A stretch of DNA of 8,643 bases from an uncultured Polaromonas sp. (GCA_946479075.1 CAMLDT010000151.1:1-8643), one strand, 5' to 3'; counted from the first letter of the stretch, positions 1-6,069 are shown. Program-made: numbers and translations. Notes: a model not told the origin generated them from the sequence alone.

Positions 1-1097
1 GTCAGCATCAGCGCAAACGACAGTGCCAGCAGGGCCAGCCCGATGCTGACCAGCAGCCAGGTCGGCTGGCGGTCGGCGAGCCGGCCGACCACGGCAATCG
101 TGACGGCCAGCACAAAACCGGCGGGCAGCAGGATGCTGCCGACGTAGGAGGCCGACAGCCCGAGCGCGAGCTGCATGTAAACCGGCAGCAGATAGGTCGA
201 GCCGAACAGCGCGGTGCCGTAGATGAAGGCGACGATGCTGCCCATGGCGAAGGGACGGTAGCCGAACAGCGCCAGGTTCATCAACGGCTCGCGGCCGGTG
301 GCGGCCATGCGCCGCTGCCAGGCCAGAAACACCAGCAGCGCCAGCACGGCGCTGCCCAGCAGCATGGCGGCTTCGCTGTGCGATCCGCCATGCAGGGCCA
401 CCATGCCGTTGAGCAGGCACAGGGTGCCCACCCCGCCCAGCAGCAGACCGCGCCAGTCCAGCGTGGCACCCCTGCGGTTGGCGGCCGCGCCGCCGGGTGC
501 GGTGGAAGGCACAAACTTGTAGGCCAGCCACAGCGACGCCAGGCAGAAAGGCACGACCATGAAAAAAATCGAACGCCAGCCGAACAGGTCCACCAGCACG
601 CCGCCTATGCTGGGACCGATGGCCGGTGCCAGCACCACCCCCATGCCGAAGATGCCGCTGGCGCGGCCCTGTTCGTGGGGCTGGAAGGCCCGCATGATGA
701 TGATCGCGGGAATCGGCTGCACCACACCCGCCGCCAGGCCCTCGGCGACCCGCGCGCCCAGCACCAGCGCGAAGCTCGTGGAAAAACCGCCCACCACCCC
801 GCCAGCCAGCAGCAACAGCATGGTGCCCACGTAGGTGCGCCGGTAACCGTAACGCGCCAGCAACCACGGCGTGGTCAGCATGGACACCGTCATCGCCACC
901 ATGAAGCCCGAGGTGACCCACTGGGCGCGCTCCTGGCCGAGCGCAAAGTGGTGGCTCATGTCGGGGATCGCCACATTGACGATGGTCGAGGACATGATGG
1001 ACGCCATGGTGCCGACCATCACCGACAGCAACAGCAACCAGCGGTAACGCGGACCGTAGCGGTCCTGCAGTTCGGGAAGGGTGGAGGGGCGGCTCAA
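1..1097 (-). CDS. DHA2-family (EmrB/QacA-like) drug:H+ antiporter, 3' part cut by window edge
   Basis: This is a major facilitator superfamily inner-membrane exporter that probably expels toxic compounds in exchange for protons. About 365 codons are visible, with roughly eleven hydrophobic segments (first at residues 21-41); DHA2 members have 14, so the C-terminal part lies left of the window. Diagnostic motifs: QWVTSGFMVAMTVSM (59-73, the DHA2 helix-2 signature), a divergent motif A around RYGYRR (82-87), the antiporter motif C with GMG...GPSIGG (151-166), and FGWRSIFFMVVP (172-183), like the FGWRWIFFINVP of EmrB relatives. The chosen start is TTG at 1097, because AGGAA (1103-1107) sits 5 nt upstream, no ATG or GTG lies in frame nearby, and the short polar leader before helix 1 suits the family. 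It lies 49 nt downstream of the tautomerase gene on the same strand, so co-transcription is likely. The substrate cannot be inferred. Family assignment is strong; the TTG start is moderate. Confidence 0.9.
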   Translation of the reverse strand, partial: MSRPSTLPELQDRYGPRYRWLLLLSVMVGTMASIMSSTIVNVAIPDMSHHFALGQERAQWVTSGFMVAMTVSMLTTPWLLARYGYRRTYVGTMLLLLAGGVVGGFSTSFALVLGARVAEGLAAGVVQPIPAIIIMRAFQPHEQGRASGIFGMGVVLAPAIGPSIGGVLVDLFGWRSIFFMVVPFCLASLWLAYKFVPSTAPGGAAANRRGATLDWRGLLLGGVGTLCLLNGMVALHGGSHSEAAMLLGSAVLALLVFLAWQRRMAATGREPLMNLALFGYRPFAMGSIVAFIYGTALFGSTYLLPVYMQLALGLSASYVGSILLPAGFVLAVTIAVVGRLADRQPTWLLVSIGLALLALSFALML

Positions 1098-1102
1098 GGG
1101 TG

Positions 1103-1107
1103 TTCCT
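1103..1107 (-). promoter_or_regulatory. Ribosome binding site deciding the TTG start of the efflux gene
   Basis: On the minus strand AGGAA lies 5 nt before TTG (1097-1095). The reading frame stays open further upstream into the tautomerase gene but offers no ATG or GTG close by, so this site is the main reason for choosing the TTG. Confidence 0.55.
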
Positions 1108-1146
1108 GCTTCGGACCATCGCCGCCCCGGCGGACGGGGGTGGGCA

Positions 1147-1338
1147 TCAGGAGCGGGGCTCCGACCACAGCTTGCCGCCGGTGGCCCAGTTCTCGCGCTT
1201 GATGTCGGTGATGATGACGTCCACCGACTCGGGCGCGACGGCCAGCACCTCGACGCTGACGCGGGTCAGTTCGGCGACCAGTTTTTTCTTTTGCTCCAGG
1301 GTGCGGCCTTCCATCATTTCGACGTGGTAAGTGGGCAT
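1147..1338 (-). CDS. 4-oxalocrotonate tautomerase-family protein (63 aa)
   Basis: A small tautomerase-superfamily protein. Family members remove the initiator Met, use the exposed Pro1 as a general base or acid in keto-enol tautomerisation, and assemble as hexamers. After Met removal it has 62 residues, the same length as Pseudomonas 4-OT (XylH), and aligns without gaps (recalled from memory). Pro1 and Arg11 are kept (MPTYHVEMMEGRT), and the C-terminal hairpin reads WATGGKLW. The two other active-site positions differ: Arg39 is Asp (SVDVIITD) and Phe50 is Trp. Classic catechol meta-pathway 4-OT activity is therefore doubtful; this is one of the uncharacterised subgroups. ATG at 1338 is supported by AAGGA (1344-1348) 5 nt upstream. 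It is the first gene of a probable operon with the DHA2 exporter, and no ring-cleavage pathway gene is present. Family call is firm, substrate unknown. Confidence 0.9.
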   Translation of the reverse strand: MPTYHVEMMEGRTLEQKKKLVAELTRVSVEVLAVAPESVDVIITDIKRENWATGGKLWSEPRS

Positions 1339-1361
1339 GGGGATCCTTGGTGGGGGCAGGG

Positions 1362-1390
1362 TTGAACAATCGGGACCCCTCCATGATAAA
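1362..1390 (+). promoter_or_regulatory. Weak candidate promoter toward the peptidase gene
   Basis: TTGAAC (1362-1367), a 17-nt spacer and GATAAA (1385-1390) each match four of six consensus positions. It would leave a long leader of about 250 nt before the TTG at 1643. I saw no better sigma70-like pair between 1463 and 1642, so this is only a placeholder. Confidence 0.2.
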
Positions 1391-1422
1391 AGCCCGCGGG
1401 GCGGCGCGCCCTTGATCCCACG

Positions 1423-1450
1423 ATTTTTTGGGCGCAGGGTTTTCTGTCAG
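1423..1450 (-). promoter_or_regulatory. Possible sigma70 promoter of the tautomerase/efflux operon
   Basis: Read on the minus strand, CTGACA (1450-1445; five of six matches to TTGACA) is followed after 16 nt by AAAAAT (1428-1423; four of six matches to TATAAT). This would give a leader of roughly 80 nt before the tautomerase ATG at 1338. The -35 box is one arm of the perfect dyad at 1445-1462, which would suit repressor control. Prediction by eye only. Confidence 0.35.
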
Positions 1451-1462
1451 CAACGGCTGACA
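1445..1462. promoter_or_regulatory. Perfect 7-bp inverted repeat, candidate operator
   Basis: TGTCAGC-AACG-GCTGACA has two perfect 7-nt arms around 4 nt. It lies in the 304-nt divergent region between the tautomerase operon and the peptidase gene, and its left arm coincides with the predicted -35 box of the tautomerase/efflux promoter. No U-rich tract follows on either strand, so an operator fits better than a terminator. No regulator gene is in the window to bind it; the regulator class is unknown. Confidence 0.4.
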
Positions 1463-1633
1463 CCCGGACAGGGCAAGTCAGTGCAGCACATGCGCGCAAA
1501 CGTGGCAAACTTTGAAGTTGCCCCGTGGCTGTGCGGCACTTCGGCACTGCGGCTTTGCGACGGCAAGGGGCCGCGAGAGCAAGGGGTCCTTCGCCTGCAC
1601 TTTTGCCGCGATCCACCGCGATTGATTCACTCC

Positions 1634-1637
1634 AGGA
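1634..1637 (+). promoter_or_regulatory. Ribosome binding site deciding the TTG start of the peptidase gene
   Basis: AGGA lies 5 nt before TTG at 1643. The frame is open back to an ATG at 1331, but that start would overlap the divergent tautomerase gene and add about 104 low-quality residues before the first conserved cysteine, so the TTG is preferred. Confidence 0.6.
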
Positions 1638-1642
1638 AAACT

Positions 1643-3010
1643 TTGTCCACCACCCCTGATTTGCTGCCCGACGTTTCCCAGCCCGGCGATTTGCCCAGCC
1701 TGGCAGGCCGCGCCTACCGCTGCCAGTGCGGCTGCCCGGTCTTTTTCCGCAACAGCACCTGCCTGGCCTGCGGCACGCCGCTGGGCTACGACACGGTGCA
1801 GGCGCGCCTGCTGCCGCTGATGCCCGGGCAGGAGGCCGGGACCTGGGTGGAATGGCGCGCTGAAAGCACGGAAAGCACGGAAGGCATCGAAGGCGCCGGA
1901 GCCCCGCCTGCCAGCCCGGTCTATTTGCGTTGCGCCAACCTGCAGACGCCAGCGGCGTGCAACTGGCTGGTGCCCGTGGGCGAGGGTCAGCCCCAGATGC
2001 TGCTGTGCCGCGCCTGCCGGCTCAACCGCACCATTCCCGATCTGAACGACCCCGAGCACCCCGACAACGGTGAGCTGTGGGGACGTGTCGAGCTCGCCAA
2101 GCGCCGGCTGGTGTCGGCCTTGCTGGCACTCGGCCTGCCGCTGGCCTCACGCGTGAGCGAAGACCCGCAGGGCGGGCTGATGTTCGACTTCCTGCGCTCG
2201 CCCGACTATGGGCCGCACATCATGACCGGGCACAACACCGGCCTGATCACGCTGAACCTCAATGAGGCCGATGACGCCACGCGCGAGGCCGTGCGCAAGG
2301 CCATGCACGAACCCTACCGCACCCTGCTCGGCCATCTGCGCCATGAGGTGGGCCACTACTACTGGGACCGCTTGGTGGCCGGCACCGGCTGGCTGCAGGG
2401 CTTTCGCGAACTGTTTGGCGATGAGACCCAGGATTACGCCGCCAGCCTGCAGACCAATTACACCCAGGGGCCGCGCCCCGACTGGGCGCTGCACTACGTC
2501 AGCGCCTATGCCAGCGTGCACCCCTGGGAAGACTGGGCCGAATGCTGGGCGCACTACCTGCATATCCGCGACACGGTAGACACGGCGCAGAGTTTCGGCC
2601 TGTCCACCGACCCGGCGCAACTGGAGTTCACGCCTTTCACGCTCGATGCGCTGTACCAGCCGGAGCATCCGGATGCCGAACGCTTTCTGGCCTTCCTGAA
2701 CCGCTGGACCCAGCTCACCATGCTGCTCAATGAGATGTCGCGTGCCATGGGGCAGCCGGATTTTTATCCTTTTGTGCTGCCCCACGAGGTGGTGGCCAAG
2801 CTGCACTTCATCCACCTGGTGGTCAGTGCCGTCACGCCGGCATCGGCATCGATAGCGGCGCCGCTTGCTGCTGCAGAAGAGGTCCAGGTGCCCGCACCCG
2901 CTTCAGGCGCTGGCCAGGGCGGCAGCGAGGTTTCCGACACGGAAGAAGCGCCGCTTCAATCCGCGCCGGATGGCGGCCAGCAGCAGATGCAGGGCCAGTC
3001 TCCCTGGTGA
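1643..3010 (+). CDS. Putative zinc-ribbon metallopeptidase, DUF2248/Peptidase_Mx type (455 aa)
   Basis: Predicted soluble cytoplasmic protein; no signal peptide or membrane segment is visible. The N-terminus carries a zinc ribbon with C27, C29, C31, C40 and C43 (CQCGCPVFFRNSTCLACG), then a second cysteine set C97, C106, C122 and C125 leading into LCRACRLNRTIPDL. The rest is a putative metallopeptidase domain (about 145-395) with the zincin motif HEVGH at 234-238; a later acidic stretch, PWEDWAECWAH (294-304), may give the third zinc ligand. The family is widespread in proteobacteria but, as far as I know, has no established substrate. Residues 74-85 come from a 9-bp tandem repeat between the two cysteine groups, and residues from about 398 to 455 form an Ala/Gly/Gln/Pro-rich, probably disordered tail. 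The start is TTG at 1643 with AGGA 5 nt upstream. It is transcribed alone, divergent from the tautomerase operon and convergent with the DUF1275 gene. Family call is good, function unknown. Confidence 0.85.
   Translation: MSTTPDLLPDVSQPGDLPSLAGRAYRCQCGCPVFFRNSTCLACGTPLGYDTVQARLLPLMPGQEAGTWVEWRAESTESTEGIEGAGAPPASPVYLRCANLQTPAACNWLVPVGEGQPQMLLCRACRLNRTIPDLNDPEHPDNGELWGRVELAKRRLVSALLALGLPLASRVSEDPQGGLMFDFLRSPDYGPHIMTGHNTGLITLNLNEADDATREAVRKAMHEPYRTLLGHLRHEVGHYYWDRLVAGTGWLQGFRELFGDETQDYAASLQTNYTQGPRPDWALHYVSAYASVHPWEDWAECWAHYLHIRDTVDTAQSFGLSTDPAQLEFTPFTLDALYQPEHPDAERFLAFLNRWTQLTMLLNEMSRAMGQPDFYPFVLPHEVVAKLHFIHLVVSAVTPASASIAAPLAAAEEVQVPAPASGAGQGGSEVSDTEEAPLQSAPDGGQQQMQGQSPW
1862..1897 (+). repeat. 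Four-unit 9-bp tandem repeat inside the peptidase gene
   Basis: GAAAGCACG occurs twice exactly (1862-1870, 1871-1879), followed by GAAGGCATC and GAAGGCGCC. The units are in frame and encode Glu-Ser-Thr, Glu-Ser-Thr, Glu-Gly-Ile, Glu-Gly-Ala (residues 74-85). Copy-number changes would keep the reading frame and alter only the linker between the cysteine clusters. Confidence 0.8.
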
Positions 3011-3022
3011 AAGCTGGCGGCT

Positions 3023-3050
3023 CTGACGCTTGTGCGGCGCCGGCCGTCAG
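3023..3050. terminator. Weak hairpin between convergent genes
   Basis: CTGACG (3023-3028) and CGTCAG (3045-3050) are inverted around a 16-nt GC-rich loop in the 36-nt gap between the convergent peptidase and DUF1275 genes; the right arm overlaps the DUF1275 stop codon. There is no T-run on either strand, so this is at best a factor-dependent bidirectional terminator. Confidence 0.25.
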
Positions 3051-3802
3051 CGCAGGCGCACCCGCTGCCGCAGATCGACCAGCACCGGCGGCAGGGCCAT
3101 GGTCACCAGCAGCAGGGCAATCGGCAGCGTGGCGCTGTATCCCACGGCCCGGAAGGCCAGGGCGCCCACAATGCCACCGGAAAAAAACAGGCCCAGCAGG
3201 GTCGCGTGGGTCAGCAGCTTGTCCGCGTCGGCCTGCACAAACTGGATGCTGTTGGCTTTTCTTGAATGGTTCCAGTAGATCAGCCGGCCCAGCTCGATGC
3301 CCAGGTCGGTGATGACGCCGGTCATGTGCGTGGTGCGAATCTCGGCGTTCGAGATCTTGGTGACGATGGCGTTTTGCAGGCCCATGATGAAACACAGCAG
3401 CAGCACCGCGGTCGGCACCAGCAGGCTGGCGAAGGACTGGAGGTTGGCGCCGACCAGCCCGAACACCAGCAGCAGCAGCGCCTCCAGCAGCAGCGCCAGG
3501 GCATATTTGCTGCGCAAACCCCGGCGGCGTGCCCAGCTGATCAGCAAGGTGGTGGTGATGGCGCCGGCCACAAAGGCGCCCAGCGAGACCAGGCCTGCCA
3601 GCGCCAGCCCGATACCGCCCAGCACCAGCTCGTCAGCGACGGCGGAAACGATGCCGGTCATGTGGGAGGTGTAGCGGTGCACCGCGAGGAAGCCCCCGGC
3701 ATTGATGGCCCCGGCCACAAAGGCCAGGATGCCGCCGAACTGCCGGTTGCTGCGGCGTGTGCGTTCCCGGGCGGTGAGCTGGAGCAGAAAGGTCAGAACC
3801 AT
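3047..3802 (-). CDS. DUF1275 (YoaK-like) integral membrane protein (251 aa)
   Basis: An inner-membrane protein of the DUF1275/YoaK family. Its biochemical role is not established, and transport is only a guess. Hydrophobic segments lie near residues 22-41, 60-90, 100-119, 126-147, 200-218 and 222-241. The family's two signature blocks are both present: GAINAGGFLAV followed by YTSHMTG (31-50), and GLQNAIVTKISNAE followed by RTTHMTG (141-162). These blocks resemble each other (an NA pair, then HMTG 13 to 15 residues later), which suggests an internal duplication. Length is normal for the family. ATG at 3802 has only a weak upstream AGG about 7 nt away. It lies 133 nt downstream of kup on the same strand, with a short hairpin and the intergenic repeat between, so it may be read separately; its 3' end faces the peptidase gene. 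Family identification is strong. Confidence 0.92.
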   Translation of the reverse strand: MVLTFLLQLTARERTRRSNRQFGGILAFVAGAINAGGFLAVHRYTSHMTGIVSAVADELVLGGIGLALAGLVSLGAFVAGAITTTLLISWARRRGLRSKYALALLLEALLLLVFGLVGANLQSFASLLVPTAVLLLCFIMGLQNAIVTKISNAEIRTTHMTGVITDLGIELGRLIYWNHSRKANSIQFVQADADKLLTHATLLGLFFSGGIVGALAFRAVGYSATLPIALLLVTMALPPVLVDLRQRVRLR

Positions 3803-3851
3803 GTCTGGGCCTGATTATCTGCCTCGGGGGCCGGGCCGGGAAGGCCGCAAA

Positions 3852-3864
3852 AGCCGGAAAGGCT
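3852..3864 (-). terminator. Short hairpin downstream of kup, weak terminator candidate
   Basis: On the minus strand AGCC-TTTCC-GGCT is followed directly by TTT and then GC. Outer GGCC segments at 3843-3846 and 3865-3868 could add pairing. It lies between the kup stop and the DUF1275 start. The stem is only 4 bp and the T-tract very short, so the call is tentative. Confidence 0.25.
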
Positions 3865-3872
3865 GGCCAGTT

Positions 3873-3927
3873 GCTAGCGATTTGGTAGCAGCTTGCGCCC
3901 GTTCCATAAGGGCTGGAGGCTTAAAAC
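3873..3927 (+). repeat. Degenerate intergenic repeat, copy 1
   Basis: A 55-nt stretch running from GCTAGCGATTTGGTAGC to GGCTGGAGGCTTAAAAC. It aligns without gaps to 6015-6069 with about 37 of 55 identical bases. The left end can fold as GCTA...TAGC; the right end carries the conserved block AAGGGCTGGAGGCTTAAAAC. It sits in the kup-DUF1275 gap. I recall similar sequences between genes in many Comamonadaceae, but could not check this here. Confidence 0.6.
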
Positions 3928-3935
3928 ATGCCCGG

Positions 3936-5804
3936 TCAGATCTCGATCTTGCTGCCCAGCTCGACCACCGAGTTGTTGGGCAGGTTCAGGAAATCGGCCG
4001 CGCCGCCGGCGTTGTGGTGCATTTGCGCAAACAGCTTTTCACGCCAGGGCATCATGCCGCCGCCAATCGTCGGCACCACCACATCGCGTGACAGGAAATA
4101 GCTGGTGGTCATGGTTTCCAGCTCGCAGCCGCGGGTGCGCATCTGCTGCAGTGCTTTCGGCACGTCGGGGTCGTTCTTGAAACCATAGTGAATCACCACC
4201 TGCCAGCAGTTGTGGCTCAGCGACTCGATCACCAGGCGTTTGTCCAGGCCGATCCACGGTACTTCGTGGTTGTGCACCGTGACAAACAGGTTCTGGTCGT
4301 GCAGCACCTTGTTGTGCTTGAGGTTGTGCAGCAGCGCGTTGGGCACCACACCGGGTTCCGCGGTCAGGAACACCGCGGTGCCTTCGACACGCGCAGGCGG
4401 GCTCACAAACACGGCCTCCAGAAAGCCCGGCAGGTCGATGGCGTCGGCGCGCAGCTTGCTGTTGAGCAGCGCCCGGCCCTGCTTCCAGGTCATCATCACC
4501 GTGAACATGACCACGCCGATCAGCACCGGGAACCAGCCGCCGGCGACAAACTTCAGCGTGTTGGAGGCGAAGAACATCAGGTCCACCACGAAGAACAGGC
4601 CGGTGGCCCCGACGCACAGCACCAGCGGCAGCTTCCAGGTGTAGCGGATCACGAAGAAGGTCAGCACGGTGGTGATCAGCATGTCGGTGGTCACCGCGAT
4701 GCCGTAGGCCGAGGCCAGGTTGGTCGAGTTCTTGAACAGCGCCATGGCGATCACGATGGCGGCAAACAGCGACCAGTTCACCGCGGGGATGTAGATCTGG
4801 CCGGTCTCGTGCACCGAGGTGTGGCGGATCTGCATGCGTGGCAGGTAGCCGAGCTGGATGGCCTGCTTGCTCACCGAAAACGCTGCCGACAGCAGGGCCT
4901 GCGAGGCAATCACCGTGGCGGCGGTGGCCAGGATCACCAGCGGCACCAGGGCCCACTTGGGCGCCATCAGGTAAAACGGGTTGACCACCGACTCGGGCGT
5001 GTAGATCAGCATCGCGCCCTGGCCAAAATAGTTGATCAGCAGCGCCGGCATCACCAGGCCGAACCAGGCCGTGCGTATCGGCCTCTTGCCGAAGTGGCCG
5101 AGGTCGGCGTACAGCGCCTCGGCACCCGTGACACACAGCACCAGCGCGCCCAGCAGCACAAAGGTGGTGCCGGGATGCTGCAGGATGAAACGCAGCGCAT
5201 GGTGCGGGCTGATGGCGGCGAGGACCTCGGGGTGGGCCCAGATGTGCGGAATGCCCAGCACGGCGATGGTGACAAACCACAGCGCGCAGATCGGGCCGAA
5301 ATACCGGCCGATGCCGGAGGTGCCGTTTTTCTGCACGTAGAACAGGCCAAAGATCACGACCAGGGCCAGCGGCATGACCCACCGGTTGAAGGCCGGTGAC
5401 AGCAGCTCCAGGCCCTCGACGGCCGACAGTACCGAGATGGCCGGCGTGATAACACCGTCGCCGTAGAAGATGGCGGTGCCGAAGATGCCGATGCCCAGCA
5501 GCCAGCGCCGCAGGGCCGGCTTGTCGTTGACCGCGTTGGACGCCAGCGCCAGCATGGCGATCAGCCCGCCTTCGCCGTTGTTGTCGGCGCGCAGGATCAG
5601 CGTGACGTACTTGATCGACACGATCACCGTCACGGTCCAGAACACCATGGACAAAATGCCGTAGATGTTGTCCGGTGTCAGGGGCACGTAGCCCGACTCG
5701 AAGACCACCTTGAGGGCATACAGCACGCTGGTGCCGATGTCGCCATAAACAATGCCGATGGCGCCCAGGGTCAGCGCCGCAAGAGAAGATTTTTTTCTGG
5801 ACAC
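3936..5804 (-). CDS. kup: Low-affinity potassium uptake permease Kup (622 aa)
   Basis: A KUP/HAK/KT-family potassium:proton symporter of the inner membrane, identical in length (622) to E. coli Kup. Residues 8-445 hold about twelve membrane helices; the remainder is the cytoplasmic C-terminal domain. Family blocks present: YGDIGTS (20-26) with the coupling-site Asp, [10 protein letters not shown] (71-80), [20 protein letters not shown] (114-133), [14 protein letters not shown] (226-239), [14 protein letters not shown] (489-502), [10 protein letters not shown] (569-578) and the terminal [10 protein letters not shown]. One oddity is Val27 where GDIGTSPLY normally has Pro. The start is GTG at 5804: residues 8 onward match the family N-terminus, and GGGA lies 7 nt upstream, across a run of seven T. 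It is preceded by a 409-nt non-coding region and so is probably transcribed from its own promoter. Confidence in identity is very high. Confidence 0.97.
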   Translation of the reverse strand: MSRKKSSLAALTLGAIGIVYGDIGTSVLYALKVVFESGYVPLTPDNIYGILSMVFWTVTVIVSIKYVTLILRADNNGEGGLIAMLALASNAVNDKPALRRWLLGIGIFGTAIFYGDGVITPAISVLSAVEGLELLSPAFNRWVMPLALVVIFGLFYVQKNGTSGIGRYFGPICALWFVTIAVLGIPHIWAHPEVLAAISPHHALRFILQHPGTTFVLLGALVLCVTGAEALYADLGHFGKRPIRTAWFGLVMPALLINYFGQGAMLIYTPESVVNPFYLMAPKWALVPLVILATAATVIASQALLSAAFSVSKQAIQLGYLPRMQIRHTSVHETGQIYIPAVNWSLFAAIVIAMALFKNSTNLASAYGIAVTTDMLITTVLTFFVIRYTWKLPLVLCVGATGLFFVVDLMFFASNTLKFVAGGWFPVLIGVVMFTVMMTWKQGRALLNSKLRADAIDLPGFLEAVFVSPPARVEGTAVFLTAEPGVVPNALLHNLKHNKVLHDQNLFVTVHNHEVPWIGLDKRLVIESLSHNCWQVVIHYGFKNDPDVPKALQQMRTRGCELETMTTSYFLSRDVVVPTIGGGMMPWREKLFAQMHHNAGGAADFLNLPNNSVVELGSKIEI

Positions 5805-5826
5805 AAAAAAATCCCGGTGGGACGGG
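5805..5826 (-). promoter_or_regulatory. Terminator-like leader element overlapping the kup ribosome binding site
   Basis: Immediately before the GTG start, the minus strand reads CCCG-TCCCAC-CGGG, then A and seven T. The stem is short (4 bp) but GC-only and followed by a perfect T-run, and the only good Shine-Dalgarno match (GGGA) lies in its 3' arm. It could attenuate transcription or mask translation initiation; equally it may be chance. Confidence 0.3.
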
Positions 5827-5871
5827 TCAGGAAAGACGCCAGCCGCGGGAAGGTTGCCTTGAAGAAGGGCT

Positions 5872-5899
5872 ATTTTGCGCCCGGTACCGCGCTTCGCAA
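5872..5899 (-). promoter_or_regulatory. Candidate sigma70 promoter of kup
   Basis: On the minus strand TTGCGA (5899-5894) and CAAAAT (5877-5872) are separated by 16 nt, each matching four of six consensus bases. Predicted transcription start near 5865 gives a leader of about 60 nt. Eye prediction in a GC-rich genome, so tentative. Confidence 0.35.
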
Positions 5900-5936
5900 G
5901 TCAGCGCAGACCCCTAATCGCGAGAAACCGGTTTTT

Positions 5937-5953
5937 TTGTTGCACTGCAACAA
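5937..5953. promoter_or_regulatory. Perfect 17-bp palindrome upstream of kup, candidate regulator site
   Basis: TTGTTGCACTGCAACAA has two perfect 8-nt arms around one central base. The single-base centre argues for a protein-binding DNA dyad, not an RNA hairpin. It is flanked by T-runs and lies about 40 bp upstream of the predicted kup -35 box, centred about 80 bp before the predicted start. TGCA-containing dyads are used by PhaR-type and other regulators, but I cannot assign one. Confidence 0.45.
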
Positions 5954-5981
5954 CTTGTAACCTCGGCGCGGCGCGGGCTAC

Positions 5982-5997
5982 CCGACACTGCTGTCGG
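5982..5997. other. Perfect 6-bp inverted repeat (hairpin-capable)
   Basis: CCGACA-CTGC-TGTCGG lies in the 409-nt gshA-kup gap, 29 nt from the 17-bp palindrome. No T-run follows on either strand. It could be a second regulator site or part of a leader structure if transcription from gshA reads through. Confidence 0.3.
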
Positions 5998-6014
5998 CGT
6001 TCCGTGCGCCAGTC

Positions 6015-6069
6015 CCTATGTTTTTGATAGCTGTCTACGCAAGCTACACAAGGGCCGGAAGCCTAAAAC
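6015..6069 (+). repeat. Degenerate intergenic repeat, copy 2
   Basis: It aligns base for base with 3873-3927 (about 37 of 55 identical, no gaps), in the same orientation. The left stem is preserved in a different form, CTAT...ATAG here against GCTA...TAGC in copy 1, and the right block AAGGGCCGGAAGCCTAAAAC is well conserved. This second copy about 2.1 kb away, again in an intergenic gap, supports a dispersed family. Confidence 0.6.

Noticed and set aside
378..1202. Plus-strand open frame (274 codons) opposite the efflux gene
   Set aside because: The minus-strand frame encodes an unmistakable DHA2 transporter; the opposite frame is His/Gln/Arg-rich low-complexity sequence.
1094..1453. Minus-strand 119-codon frame covering the tautomerase region
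   Set aside because: It is a different frame from the tautomerase, which matches its family over its whole length and has a clear ribosome site.
1331..1642. N-terminal extension of the peptidase frame starting at ATG 1331
   Set aside because: It overlaps the start of the divergent tautomerase gene, carries no family similarity, and a good ribosome site precedes the TTG at 1643.
2147..2815. Minus-strand open frame (222 codons) opposite the peptidase
   Set aside because: Overlaps the conserved metallopeptidase domain and has no recognisable motifs.
4188..5399. Long plus-strand open frame (403 codons) opposite kup
   Set aside because: A high-GC shadow frame rich in His, Gln, Arg and Gly, fully covered by the certain kup gene.
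5937..5953. Intrinsic terminator at the TTGTTGCACTGCAACAA palindrome with nearby T-run
   Set aside because: The single-base centre cannot form an RNA loop without opening the stem, and the T-run precedes the dyad on the plus strand; a DNA-binding site fits better.
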